Shown here piece by piece: positions 22,962-31,517 of a stretch of DNA of 32,505 nucleotides; the first letter of the stretch is position 1; each line of letters starts with the position of its first letter. The translations under genes were made by a program, and so were the position numbers. The DNA lies in assembly GCA_040905045.1 (NCBI GenBank), contig JBBDSH010000057.1:1-32505 (forward strand), given 5' to 3'. This stretch comes from JBBDSH01 sp040905045. Lineage in GTDB: Bacteria > Pseudomonadota > Gammaproteobacteria > Eutrophobiales > Eutrophobiaceae. Under the pieces are notes generated by a model. It saw nothing but the letters and a program-made list of their open reading frames with translations. It searched no databases and had not been told where the DNA came from.

Positions 22962-22990
22962 TTGTTTTTTCAAATTTTGTCGACTATAGT
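22962..22990 (+). promoter_or_regulatory. Candidate sigma70 promoter of the pilMNOPQ operon
   Basis: TTGTTT at 22962-22967 and TATAGT at 22985-22990 are separated by 17 bases. Transcription would start near 22997, giving a leader of about 60 bases before pilM. The mrcA promoter should lie on the other strand of the same 190-base gap but no clear boxes were found. Confidence 0.5.
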
Positions 22991-23058
22991 TTGCGCTATG
23001 AAGTTAATGTTTTCTTATATGAAAGAGAGATAACTCGCGACTTTGAAAGGAAAAAATA

Positions 23059-24117
23059 GTGTTCCCGTTTAAGAAAAAATCCATGCCCATGCTTGGCGTT
23101 GACATCAGCGCCACAGCAATAAAGTTGCTGGAACTTGGACGCAGCGGCAACACATATCGTGTGGAAAGTTACGCAGTGGAAGCCTTACCCGCCAATTCCG
23201 TCGTTGACAAGAATATAACGGATATTGACCTGGTCGGCGAGGCCATTGGACGGGCGGTCAAGAAGTCCGGAACCAAACTGAAAGACGCCGCCGCCGCGGT
23301 TGCCGGGTCCTCCGTGATTACCAAGATCATCGATATGCCCGCCAGCCTGAGCGACAGTGACCTGGAAAGCCAGATTTCCGTGGAGGCCGATCAATACATT
23401 CCTTTCCCGCTGGAAGAAGTTGCCATGGATTTCGAGGTTATCGGCCCCCAGGAAAACAATCCGGACCGAGTCGATATCCTCCTTGCCGCCTCCCGGGTCG
23501 ATAATGTTGATGGCCGCGTTGCTGTTCTTGAAGTCGGCGGCCTCAATGCGAAGGTGATCGACCTGGAAGCCTTCGCGCTGGAGAATACGGTCGGCTTAAT
23601 CGCCGAGCAACTCGGTCTCGGGGAAGACAAGATTATTGCTGTTGCCGATATCGGTTCTTCCATTACCACATTCAGCGTGCTGGAAAACATGAAGATCGTT
23701 TATTCGCGGGAACAGCAGTTCGGCGGCGCCCAGCTGACGGAAGATATCCAGAGACGTTACGGCCTGTCCTATGAAGAGGCCGGCCTGGCGAAGAAACAGG
23801 GAGGACTGCCCGAGAACTACGTCCCCGAGGTACTGGATCCCTTCAAGGATAATATGGCCTCGCAGATCAGCCGTGCCCAGCAGTTCTTCTTCTCTTCCAG
23901 CCAGATCAGCAATATCGATCATCTCATCCTTGCCGGCGGCTGTGCCTCCATCGAAGGTGTGGCGGACCTGATTACGGAGAGGATCGGCGTGCCTGCAACG
24001 GTGGCCAATCCGTTTGCGAACATGTCCGTATCGTCGAAAGTTTCGGCAAACAGCCTGAGTAATGATGCGCCGGCGCTCATGGTTGCGTGCGGTCTTGCCT
24101 TGAGGGGTGTTGACTAA
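23059..24117 (+). CDS. pilM: Type IV pilus assembly protein PilM
   Basis: A 352-residue actin-like ATPase-fold protein of normal length. It starts at GTG with AAGGA 7 bases upstream. The opening MLGVDISATAIKLLEL is the phosphate-1 loop region, VADIGSSITTFSVLE is the second phosphate loop, and LILAGGCASIEGV is the late adenosine-binding segment. PilM lies on the cytoplasmic face and binds the N-terminus of PilN to link the inner-membrane platform. The stop overlaps the pilN start (TAATG). First gene of the pilMNOPQ operon. Confidence 0.95.
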   Translation: MFPFKKKSMPMLGVDISATAIKLLELGRSGNTYRVESYAVEALPANSVVDKNITDIDLVGEAIGRAVKKSGTKLKDAAAAVAGSSVITKIIDMPASLSDSDLESQISVEADQYIPFPLEEVAMDFEVIGPQENNPDRVDILLAASRVDNVDGRVAVLEVGGLNAKVIDLEAFALENTVGLIAEQLGLGEDKIIAVADIGSSITTFSVLENMKIVYSREQQFGGAQLTEDIQRRYGLSYEEAGLAKKQGGLPENYVPEVLDPFKDNMASQISRAQQFFFSSSQISNIDHLILAGGCASIEGVADLITERIGVPATVANPFANMSVSSKVSANSLSNDAPALMVACGLALRGVD

Positions 24118-24680
24118 TGTCCAGGATTAACCTGCTCCCGTGGCGCGAACTGAAGCGCAAGCAAAAACAACAGGAATTCTTTATAACGGCGGGTATTGTC
24201 GGCGCATTTGCGGCCGTGATCGTCGGCCTGGTGCATTTCTATCATGTTCAGTTAATCAGTGCCCAGGAACTGCGCAATGATTATCTGAACAGCCAGATTT
24301 CTATTCTGGACAAGAAGATAAAAGAGATACAGCAACTGGAAAAAGAGAAACAACGATTGCTGGATCGCATGCGGGCGATCGAACAGTTGCAGCGCAACCG
24401 GCCTCTCATTGTCCGGTTCTTTGACGAGTTGATTAACAGTATGCCGGATGGTGTCAGTGTGACCCAGGTTACACAGTCGGGCAAACAAATCACTATTAAT
24501 GGTGAAGCCGAATCCAATGCCCGTGTCTCTTCATTTATGCGTAATCTGGAGTCATCGCAATGGTTGACGAACCCGGATCTGGACGTGATTCAGGCCAGGT
24601 CTGCGGCCGGAACGCGGATCAGTCAGTTCACCCTGCGTTTTCAGCAAGTCATACCCAAATCCGAAGAGGATGAGGTTTGA
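24117..24680 (+). CDS. pilN: Type IV pilus inner-membrane protein PilN
   Basis: A 187-residue bitopic protein. It begins with the conserved PilM-binding motif INLLPWRE (residues 4-11). A membrane segment (about 22-44), a coiled coil (KIKEIQQLEKEKQRLLDRM) and a periplasmic ferredoxin-like domain follow. It forms heterodimers with PilO in the alignment complex that joins the inner platform to the PilQ secretin. Confidence 0.93.
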   Translation: MSRINLLPWRELKRKQKQQEFFITAGIVGAFAAVIVGLVHFYHVQLISAQELRNDYLNSQISILDKKIKEIQQLEKEKQRLLDRMRAIEQLQRNRPLIVRFFDELINSMPDGVSVTQVTQSGKQITINGEAESNARVSSFMRNLESSQWLTNPDLDVIQARSAAGTRISQFTLRFQQVIPKSEEDEV

Positions 24681-24682
24681 GC

Positions 24683-25273
24683 ATGAACATCGTTGAAGAA
24701 ATCAATAAACTCGATCCTCAGAATCCGGGTATCTGGCCGTGGCCGTTCCAGGCGGCGGTCATGTTGATTGTTTTTATTGCGATATTATTTGCCGGCTGGA
24801 AATTCGATATAAGTCAGCAGCGGGAGGAACTGGCCAGTGTCGAGCGCAAGGAGCAGGAACTCCGCGACACGCTTGAGACAAAACAGAAAAAGGCGGCCAA
24901 CCTCAACGCCCTCAAGGAACAGATGAAGGAGATGGAACAATCCTTCGGCGATATGCTGCGGCAACTGCCGAACAAGACGGAAATCGCCGGTCTCATTATC
25001 GATATTTCGCAAACCGGCCTTGCCGCGGGGCTGGAGTTCGATCTCTTCAGGCCGAAACAGGAACAACCCACCGAATTTTATGCGGAACTGCCCATTGATA
25101 TCGTCGTCAAGGGCGGTTACCACGAGATCGGCGAGTTCGTCAGCGGGCTTGCCGAACTGCCGCGCATTGTAACGACTCATGAGATCAAACTGACCAAGCA
25201 GGGTCAGGGTGACACGCTGCAAATGTCAGCCGTGGCGAAGACCTATCGCGCCCTGGATGAAGACGAGAGTTAG
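24683..25273 (+). CDS. pilO: Type IV pilus inner-membrane protein PilO
   Basis: A 196-residue bitopic protein. The ATG at 24683 is chosen; an in-frame TTG at 24677 overlaps the pilN stop and would add two residues. WPWPFQAAV leads into the membrane segment (about 17-38), then a coiled coil (QQREELASVERKEQELRDTL) and a periplasmic domain with the family phrases LPNKTEIAGLIIDIS and IVVKGGYHEIGEF. It partners with PilN and binds PilP. Confidence 0.93.
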   Translation: MNIVEEINKLDPQNPGIWPWPFQAAVMLIVFIAILFAGWKFDISQQREELASVERKEQELRDTLETKQKKAANLNALKEQMKEMEQSFGDMLRQLPNKTEIAGLIIDISQTGLAAGLEFDLFRPKQEQPTEFYAELPIDIVVKGGYHEIGEFVSGLAELPRIVTTHEIKLTKQGQGDTLQMSAVAKTYRALDEDES

Positions 25274-25277
25274 GGTT

Positions 25278-25844
25278 ATGGGCACATTCAGAACAATTGT
25301 CGGATACACCTGCATGGCAATCGTTGCAGTGGCACTGTCGGGATGCGTATCCAGTGATATCAGTGATCTGGAGCAATGGACCCAGGAAGTCATGTCGCGG
25401 CCCGGCGGCAGGATCAAGCCTTTGCCCGAAATCAGGCCCTACGAGGCTTATTCCTACAAAAGCGCGGAACTGGGCAAGCGCAATCCCTTTGAGCCTTTCT
25501 ATGAAGTGAGGCAGGCGCAGGAGGAAGAGATCGAGGATGACGGCCTGACCGCCGAAATGGAAAGGGAGATCAAGCAACGCCATCGCGAGGAGCTGGAACA
25601 GTTCGAACTGGACAGCCTGCGGATGGTGGGAACCCTGGATGACAATGACACTAACTGGGGGATTGTACGGGATCCTGATGGCGTCGTTCACCGGGTAAAA
25701 GTGGGGAATTATCTCGGCCGCAATGTAGGAAAAATCATCAATATCTTTGAGGACAGGATCGTACTGCGGGAGATCGTCAAAAATAACCAGGGACGCTGGG
25801 AAGAGCGTCAGGCATCCATTGCCTTGACTGAAACAGAATCGTAA
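25278..25844 (+). CDS. pilP: Type IV pilus lipoprotein PilP
   Basis: A 188-residue lipoprotein. The ATG at 25278 opens a signal ending in the lipobox LSGC, with lipid-modified Cys23. Earlier in-frame codons overlap pilO and do not form a signal, so they are rejected. After a flexible part with KRNPFEPF comes the C-terminal beta-domain (LRMVGTLDDN, VKVGNYLGRNVGKI). PilP links PilN/PilO to the secretin PilQ. Confidence 0.94.
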   Translation: MGTFRTIVGYTCMAIVAVALSGCVSSDISDLEQWTQEVMSRPGGRIKPLPEIRPYEAYSYKSAELGKRNPFEPFYEVRQAQEEEIEDDGLTAEMEREIKQRHREELEQFELDSLRMVGTLDDNDTNWGIVRDPDGVVHRVKVGNYLGRNVGKIINIFEDRIVLREIVKNNQGRWEERQASIALTETES

Positions 25845-25859
25845 CGGGGTGAAAACGAT

Positions 25860-27980
25860 ATGAGTATGCAAATTCTCAAACAGGGTTCATTAAGGGCAGG
25901 GGGACGGCGTCTGCATCTTTTCGTTGTTCTGGTTTCCCTGTTTATATGGATGCCGGCACAGGCGGCGGCATTGACACTGGATGACGTAACATACTCGTCT
26001 CTGCCGGGGGACAAGGTACGCATAAAACTGCAGTTCTCCGGTGCTTTGTCCGAGGATCCCGTCAACTTTACGATTGATAACCCGGCTCGTATCGCCGTTG
26101 ACCTGCCGGGTGTTGACCTGAACCTGGACAAGAAAAGTTACTCCATCGGCATCGGTGTGGCCCACAGCGTGGCCGCCGTCCAGGCGGGAGACAGAACACG
26201 CGTGGTGGTCAATCTGGTGCGTTCGACCGGCTATGACATGAAAAGAGAGGGCAACGCCCTGTATCTGACCGTGGGTGGCGGCGGTTCAGGCGCCGCGGCC
26301 GGTATGAAGTCGAGGCCGTCCGGTATGCAGAGAGCTTCAATCGGCACCTCCGCCATTAACAACATCGATTTCCGCCGCGGTGATGATGGTCAGGGACGCA
26401 TTATAGTGTCCTTGTCCGATCCTTCCGTGGGGGTGAATCTGGGCACCGAAGGCGATGACATTATCGTGGATTTTTCAGGCACCAGCCTGCCGTCGGAACT
26501 GGATCGCAAGCTGGATGTCATTGATTTCGCCACGCCGGTCAAGGCTATTGATACCAAAACAACGGCAACCGGCGCGCAGATGGTCATCAGTACGGTGAAT
26601 GCACAGTACGATCACCTTGCTTACCAGTCGGACAATACATTCGTGGTCGAAGTCCAGCCCATAAGCGATGCAGAGAAAGAACAGCAGCAAAAAGAGAAGT
26701 TTGGCTATACCGGTGAACGCCTGTCCCTGAACTTCCAGGACATCGAGGTTCGTGCCGTTCTGCAGTTGATTGCCGATTTTACCGGCATGAATCTCGTTGC
26801 CAGTGATACGGTCAGAGGCAATGTTACACTGCGTCTGAAAAACGTCCCCTGGGACCAGGCACTCGATATCATTCTCAAGTCCAAGGGACTGGGGATCCGC
26901 AAGGAAGGCAACGTCATGATGGTCGCGCCGCAGGAAGAGATCGCCGCGCGCGAGAAACTGGAACTGGAAGCCCAGAAACAGGTTGAGGAACTGGCGCCGC
27001 TGCGCACCGAATTCATGCAGATCAACTACGCCAAGGCCGGTGATCTGGCCAGCCTGATCCAGAGCGATCAGAACAATCTGCTCTCGGAGCGGGGTAATGT
27101 CACTATTGATCAACGCACCAATACCCTGATCATTCAGGATGTGGCCACCAGCCTGGAGGCCATCCGCGACATGATTAGCAAGCTGGATATTCCTATTCGC
27201 CAGGTCATGATCGAATCGCGCATTGTCAATGCCGATGAGAGCTTTACCCGGGATCTGGGTGTCCGCTTCGGCTACAGCCGGCACAGCAGCCAGCAGAGCC
27301 AGGCTCAGGGCGAGTTCTTCGGCACCGTCGGCGGCAAGCTCCCGGGAACCACCGACTTCGGCGGCGGCACCTCGTTCGTTACCGGCAGCAATGAAAACCT
27401 GATGGTCAATTTGCCGGTGCCGGGCGCCACCTCGGCCATGGGCCTTGCGGTCGGCAAGATCGGTTCCTACCTGCTGCAGCTGGAGCTGTCCGCGCTGCTG
27501 GCGGAGGGCCGCGGCGAAGACATCGCCAGCCCCAAGGTGATTACCGCCAACCAGAAGGAAGCCACCATCAAATCCGGTGTCGAAATCCCGTATCAGGAAG
27601 CCACCTCCAGCGGCGCCACCTCGGTGTCCTTCAAGGAGGCGGTGCTGTCCCTGGGCGTGACGCCGCAAATCACGCCGGACAATCGCGTCTTGCTGGATCT
27701 GGCTGTCACCCAGGATACCCGCGGTTCCCCCGATGTGCTCGGCGTGCCGCCCATTAACACCCGCAGCGTGACCACGCAGGTCCTGGTGGACGACGGCGAA
27801 ACCGTCGTGCTCGGCGGTGTTTACAACCAGACCGACCGGACTTCGTCCAACCGGGTGCCGTTCTTCGGCGATATCCCCTACCTGGGTTTCCTGTTCAAGC
27901 AGAACCGGGTGGAGAAATCCCGCACCGAATTGCTGATCTTCGTCACGCCAAAGATTTTGAAGGAAGAATTAAAGATTTAA
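25860..27980 (+). CDS. pilQ: Type IV pilus secretin PilQ
   Basis: A 706-residue outer-membrane secretin. A signal peptide runs to about residue 36 (ending MPAQAAA). Two AMIN domains (about 38-130 and 160-270) bind peptidoglycan. An STN domain (SLNFQDIEVRAVLQLIADF), a secretin N domain and the C-terminal beta-barrel secretin domain follow, the last with VPFFGDIPYLGFLF near the end. A GGGSGAA linker joins the AMIN domains. It forms the pore through which the pilus passes. GGGGTGA lies before the ATG. A strong terminator follows, so the pil operon probably ends here. Confidence 0.96.
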   Translation: MSMQILKQGSLRAGGRRLHLFVVLVSLFIWMPAQAAALTLDDVTYSSLPGDKVRIKLQFSGALSEDPVNFTIDNPARIAVDLPGVDLNLDKKSYSIGIGVAHSVAAVQAGDRTRVVVNLVRSTGYDMKREGNALYLTVGGGGSGAAAGMKSRPSGMQRASIGTSAINNIDFRRGDDGQGRIIVSLSDPSVGVNLGTEGDDIIVDFSGTSLPSELDRKLDVIDFATPVKAIDTKTTATGAQMVISTVNAQYDHLAYQSDNTFVVEVQPISDAEKEQQQKEKFGYTGERLSLNFQDIEVRAVLQLIADFTGMNLVASDTVRGNVTLRLKNVPWDQALDIILKSKGLGIRKEGNVMMVAPQEEIAAREKLELEAQKQVEELAPLRTEFMQINYAKAGDLASLIQSDQNNLLSERGNVTIDQRTNTLIIQDVATSLEAIRDMISKLDIPIRQVMIESRIVNADESFTRDLGVRFGYSRHSSQQSQAQGEFFGTVGGKLPGTTDFGGGTSFVTGSNENLMVNLPVPGATSAMGLAVGKIGSYLLQLELSALLAEGRGEDIASPKVITANQKEATIKSGVEIPYQEATSSGATSVSFKEAVLSLGVTPQITPDNRVLLDLAVTQDTRGSPDVLGVPPINTRSVTTQVLVDDGETVVLGGVYNQTDRTSSNRVPFFGDIPYLGFLFKQNRVEKSRTELLIFVTPKILKEELKI

Positions 27981-28004
27981 AGGACCAGGTCGTTCCTCCA
28001 CTAC

Positions 28005-28034
28005 AAGGTGCGGTAAAAACCGCACCTTTTTTTT
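28005..28034 (+). terminator. Strong intrinsic terminator of the pilMNOPQ operon
   Basis: AAGGTGCGG (28005-28013) and CCGCACCTT (28020-28028) form a perfect 9-bp stem around TAAAAA, followed by a run of eight T (28027-28034). It lies 24 bases after the pilQ stop. Confidence 0.95.
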
Positions 28035-28146
28035 GCCCGGGATTCCATCATGGGTGACCGGTGTTCTTTCTCGCAGAGATCGCAGAGCACGCGGAGAACG
28101 CAGGGATGAAGGCTCCCATTCTTCTGCGCACCCTGCGATCTCTGCG

Positions 28147-28246
28147 NNNNNNNNNNNNNNNNNNNNNNNNNNNNNNNNNNNNNNNNNNNNNNNNNNNNNN
28201 NNNNNNNNNNNNNNNNNNNNNNNNNNNNNNNNNNNNNNNNNNNNNN
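28147..28246. other. Scaffold gap of 100 N
   Basis: One hundred undetermined bases inside the 111-bp minisatellite, separating copies A and B. Confidence 0.97.
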
Positions 28247-28323
28247 CGGAGAACGCAGGGATGAAGGCTCCCATTCTTCTGCGCACCCTGCGATCTCTGC
28301 GAGATCCCGGTTATCAGTCGGGG

Positions 28324-28423
28324 NNNNNNNNNNNNNNNNNNNNNNNNNNNNNNNNNNNNNNNNNNNNNNNNNNNNNNNNNNNNNNNNNNNNNNNNNNNNN
28401 NNNNNNNNNNNNNNNNNNNNNNN
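28324..28423. other. Scaffold gap of 100 N
   Basis: One hundred undetermined bases inside the 111-bp minisatellite, separating copies B and C. Confidence 0.97.
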
Positions 28424-28711
28424 CTATGACAACACAGGATAATCTCTCGCAGAGCACGCGGAGAACGCAGGGATGAAGACTCCCATCCTCTGCGTACCCT
28501 GCGATCTCTGCGAGATCCCGGTTATCAGTCGGGGCTATGACAACACAGGATAATCTCTCGCAGAGCACGCGGAGAACGCAGGGATGAAGGCTCCCATTCT
28601 TCTGCGTACCCTGCGATCTCTGCGTCTTGGCGAGTTCCTGGTTTATGGCAGGGCATGGCAAGATCAATCCGTTTATTTGATTTATTCAAGGCGAGGGCGT
28701 TGCTCCTCTAT

Positions 28712-28717
28712 TATAAT
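28712..28717 (+). promoter_or_regulatory. TATAAT box placed for a leaderless aroK start
   Basis: A perfect -10 hexamer TATAAT (28712-28717) lies 7 bases before the ATG at 28725, which is where transcription would begin. No clear -35 box sits 16-18 bases upstream, and no ribosome binding site precedes the ATG. Confidence 0.3.
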
Positions 28718-28724
28718 GACAGCC

Positions 28725-29261
28725 ATGGTTCCCGGCTCCGAAAACATCTTCCTCGTCGGCCTCATGGGCGTGGGCAAGTCCACCATCGGCAAACGTCTGG
28801 CGAAAAAGCTGCAGAAGACATTTGTCGATTCAGACAAGGAAGTGGAGAAAAGAACCGGCGCCAGTATCGAACTGATTTTCGATATCGAGGGTGAGGAAGG
28901 CTTCCGCAAACGCGAAAGCGACATTCTTGATGAATTGACCGCACGGGACGGTATCATCCTGGCCACCGGCGGCGGCGCGGTATTATTGCCGGAGAACCGG
29001 GAGCGCCTGTCGGCCCGCGGGCGTGTGGTCTATCTCAAGGCACCGGTGGAAGTGCTGGCGCGACGCATGAGCGGTGATCGCAAGCGTCCCCTGTTGCAGG
29101 ACAGCGACCCCCTGGAAAAACTGCAGGCGCTGCAGAATGAACGCGAGCCATTCTATCTGGAGATCGCGGATGTCATAATCGTGACGGATGATTTACCACT
29201 CAAGCACGTCGTCAACAAGGTTTTAGAGAGCCTGGAACAGAATGCGAACCATAACGGTTGA
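28725..29261 (+). CDS. aroK: Shikimate kinase
   Basis: A 178-residue P-loop kinase that phosphorylates shikimate in aromatic amino-acid synthesis. Walker A is GLMGVGKST (12-20). Shikimate-binding residues are in VDSD (34-37) and GEEGFR (56-61), the GGG loop is at 82-84, and the lid has RKRPLL. The ATG at 28725 matches the family start (NIFLVG a few residues in). An ATG at 28716 is also in frame. Longer readings run back into the minisatellite and are rejected. The end overlaps aroB by 20 bases. Confidence 0.94.
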   Translation: MVPGSENIFLVGLMGVGKSTIGKRLAKKLQKTFVDSDKEVEKRTGASIELIFDIEGEEGFRKRESDILDELTARDGIILATGGGAVLLPENRERLSARGRVVYLKAPVEVLARRMSGDRKRPLLQDSDPLEKLQALQNEREPFYLEIADVIIVTDDLPLKHVVNKVLESLEQNANHNG

Positions 29262-30339
29262 ACTCGGCGAACGCAGTTATCCTATCCATATCGGCAAGGA
29301 TATCCTGACTGCGCGGGAATTGTACGGCTCCTTTATTGATCCCGCCTCGAAAGTTATGATCGTCACCAATACCACGGTCAAGAAACTGTATCTGGCGAAC
29401 CTGCGCGAGGCCCTCTCCGGTTTCGACGTCAGCAGCTGCGTCATCCCGGACGGGGAATCGTTCAAGAATCTGGATACCCTGAATGACATTATTACCGAGT
29501 TGCTGAAGAACCGATTCGATCGGCACTGCTGTCTGGTGGCCCTGGGCGGCGGCGTGGTCGGCGACATTACCGGCTTTGCCGCGGCCTGTTACCAGCGCGG
29601 TGTCGATTTTGTCCAGGTGCCCACCACCCTGCTGGCGCAGGTGGATTCCTCCGTCGGCGGCAAGACCGCGGTCAATCACGAACTGGGCAAGAACATGATC
29701 GGCGCCTTCCATCAGCCGCGTGGCGTCATCGCCGACGTGGGCGTGCTGAAAAGCCTGCCGGCGCGCGAGTTCAGCGCCGGCATGGCGGAAGTGATCAAAT
29801 ACGGCCTTATCCGCGACGCGGAATTCTTCGCCTGGCTGGAAGACAACATGGATGCCGTCATGGCCGGCGACGCGCAGGCACTGGAAACGGTGATCGAGCG
29901 TTCCTGCCGCAACAAGGCCGAGGTGGTGGCCGCGGACGAGAAGGAATCCGGCGTGCGCGCGACGCTGAATCTCGGTCATACCTTCGGCCACGCCATCGAG
30001 ACCGCCCTGCACTACACCCACTGGCTGCACGGCGAGGCCGTGGGGCTGGGCCTGATCATGGCCGCGGACCTGTCCGCTCGACTTGGATATTTAGGTGAAA
30101 ACGACGTTGAGCGAATCCGCGCACTCGTTGAACGCGCCGGGTTGAAGGCGCAATTGCCGAACCGGCTCAGGGGCGCCAACCTGCGCGAGTTCATGGCCGT
30201 GGACAAGAAGGCCAGGGCGGGGCGCCTGACCCTGATCCTGCTGCAGGCCGTCGGCCGGGCGGAAATCAGCAGCGATTTTGACGATAAATTGCTGCAGCAG
30301 ACCCTGGACACCTTTGCCGGGCGCAAGGGGGCCGCCTGA
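29242..30339 (+). CDS. aroB: 3-Dehydroquinate synthase
   Basis: A 365-residue NAD- and zinc-dependent enzyme for step two of the shikimate pathway. The NAD-binding GGGVVGDITGF, the substrate loop DSSVGGKTAVN, the metal ligand region EVIKYG and the NLGHTFGHAIE motif with its zinc His are all present. The ATG at 29242 lies inside the aroK end. The stop overlaps the start of dgt (TGATG), so aroK, aroB and dgt form a coupled unit. Confidence 0.97.
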   Translation: MRTITVELGERSYPIHIGKDILTARELYGSFIDPASKVMIVTNTTVKKLYLANLREALSGFDVSSCVIPDGESFKNLDTLNDIITELLKNRFDRHCCLVALGGGVVGDITGFAAACYQRGVDFVQVPTTLLAQVDSSVGGKTAVNHELGKNMIGAFHQPRGVIADVGVLKSLPAREFSAGMAEVIKYGLIRDAEFFAWLEDNMDAVMAGDAQALETVIERSCRNKAEVVAADEKESGVRATLNLGHTFGHAIETALHYTHWLHGEAVGLGLIMAADLSARLGYLGENDVERIRALVERAGLKAQLPNRLRGANLREFMAVDKKARAGRLTLILLQAVGRAEISSDFDDKLLQQTLDTFAGRKGAA

Positions 30340-31481
30340 TGAGCCTGGCGGCGTACGCGGCGTCGGCCGCCGCTTCCCGCGGCCGCGTTCACCCGGACGA
30401 TTCGCCTGCCTACCGCAGCGAATACCAGCGCGATCGCGACCGCGTCATTCATTCCTCCGCCTTTCGGCGCCTGGAATACAAGACCCAGGTGTTCGTCAAT
30501 CACGAGGGTGACATGTTCCGCACGCGCCTGACCCATTCCATCGAGGTCTCGCAGATCGGCCGCACCATCGCCCGGGCTCTGTCCCTGAACGAGGACCTGA
30601 CCGAGGCCGTCTGCCTGGCCCACGATCTCGGTCATACGCCCTTCGGCCACGCCGGCCAGGACGCCCTCAATGAATGCATGCGCGATTACGGCGGTTTCGA
30701 ACACAACCTGCAGTCCCTGCGTGTCGTCGACGTGCTGGAGGAAAAATACGCCGGTTTCCCCGGCCTCAACCTGACCTTTGAGACCCGCGAGGGCATCCTC
30801 AAGCACTGTTCCCGCCGTAACGCCGAACAGCTGGGCGAACTGGGCGAACGCTTCCTGAAGAAACAGCAGCCCGGCCTGGAAGCGCAGGTGGCCAACATCG
30901 CCGACGAGATCGCCTACAATAACCACGACATCGACGACGGCCTGCGCGCCGGCATGCTGGGTATGGATCAACTGCGCGGCTGTACCCTGTTCGCGGAACA
31001 GTACGACATTGTCGACAAACAATGGCCGGAACTGCCGGAGAAAAGAAAACGCTTCGAACTCATCCGCCGCATGATCAGCTCACTGGTGGCCGACCTGGTG
31101 GAGACCAGCGGCAATGCCATTAAAGAGGCGGGTGTGAACAGCATCGAGGAAGTACGTACGGCGGGCAAGCCGCTCATCTCCCTGAGCGCCGCCATGCAGG
31201 AAAAGAACCTGGAGATGAAACGCTTCCTGCATGCCAACCTGTACCGGGAGTATCGCGTCCGGCGCATGTCCCACAAGGCGAATCAGATCATCACCGTGCT
31301 GTTCAACACATTCATGGGCGATGCCGGCCTGCTGCCGCAGGATATCCAGAACAAGCTGGAAAACGGCGGCAGGGAGGACGACAACCGCGCGCGCATCATC
31401 GCCGATTACGTTGCCGGCATGACGGATCGTTTTGCCATCCTGGAATACGAACGGCTCACCGATCCGCGCATCAACGGCTGA
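30339..31481 (+). CDS. dgt: dGTPase-like HD-domain dNTP triphosphohydrolase
   Basis: A 380-residue HD-superfamily enzyme. The metal ligands are His66 in RLTHSIEV, His95-Asp96 in AHDLGHTPFGH and the later Asp in IADEIAYNNHDIDDG. The start SEYQRDRDRVIHSSAFRRLEYKTQV is the nucleotide-binding signature of the family. It is shorter than E. coli Dgt (505 residues) and of the deoxyguanosinetriphosphate triphosphohydrolase-like class, which cleaves dNTPs to deoxynucleosides and tripolyphosphate. Its translation is coupled to aroB by a one-base overlap. Confidence 0.93.
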   Translation: MSLAAYAASAAASRGRVHPDDSPAYRSEYQRDRDRVIHSSAFRRLEYKTQVFVNHEGDMFRTRLTHSIEVSQIGRTIARALSLNEDLTEAVCLAHDLGHTPFGHAGQDALNECMRDYGGFEHNLQSLRVVDVLEEKYAGFPGLNLTFETREGILKHCSRRNAEQLGELGERFLKKQQPGLEAQVANIADEIAYNNHDIDDGLRAGMLGMDQLRGCTLFAEQYDIVDKQWPELPEKRKRFELIRRMISSLVADLVETSGNAIKEAGVNSIEEVRTAGKPLISLSAAMQEKNLEMKRFLHANLYREYRVRRMSHKANQIITVLFNTFMGDAGLLPQDIQNKLENGGREDDNRARIIADYVAGMTDRFAILEYERLTDPRING

Positions 31482-31517
31482 GGAGAATGCACCCTTGAAT
31501 CGCCGCTGTCCGCAAAC

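Larger units (their letters stand above)
28072..28640. repeat. Minisatellite of about 111 bp with inverted arms, at least four copies, two gaps
   Basis: Copy A has arms CGCAGAGATCGCAG (28072-28085) and CTGCGATCTCTGCG (28133-28146), which are perfectly complementary. Copy B starts mid-unit at 28247. Copies C and D are complete and follow head to tail, with CTATGACAAC at 28424 and again at 28535, a period of 111 bases. Within each arm are 9-base units such as CGCAGAGCA and CGCGGAGAA. Copies differ by a few bases. No variable spacers exist, so this is not a CRISPR. Two 100-N gaps inside mean the true copy number is unknown. Confidence 0.88.

Noticed and set aside
26475..27668. Minus-strand ORF of 397 codons inside pilQ
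   Set aside because: Antisense to a clear secretin gene; composition is that expected of a reversed codon frame.
28072..28640. CRISPR array
   Set aside because: The period is 111 bases and whole units are repeated; there are no unique spacers between short constant repeats and no cas genes.
28584..28724. AroK reading that starts inside the minisatellite
   Set aside because: The added segment is repeat-encoded, and the kinase family begins near the ATG at 28725.
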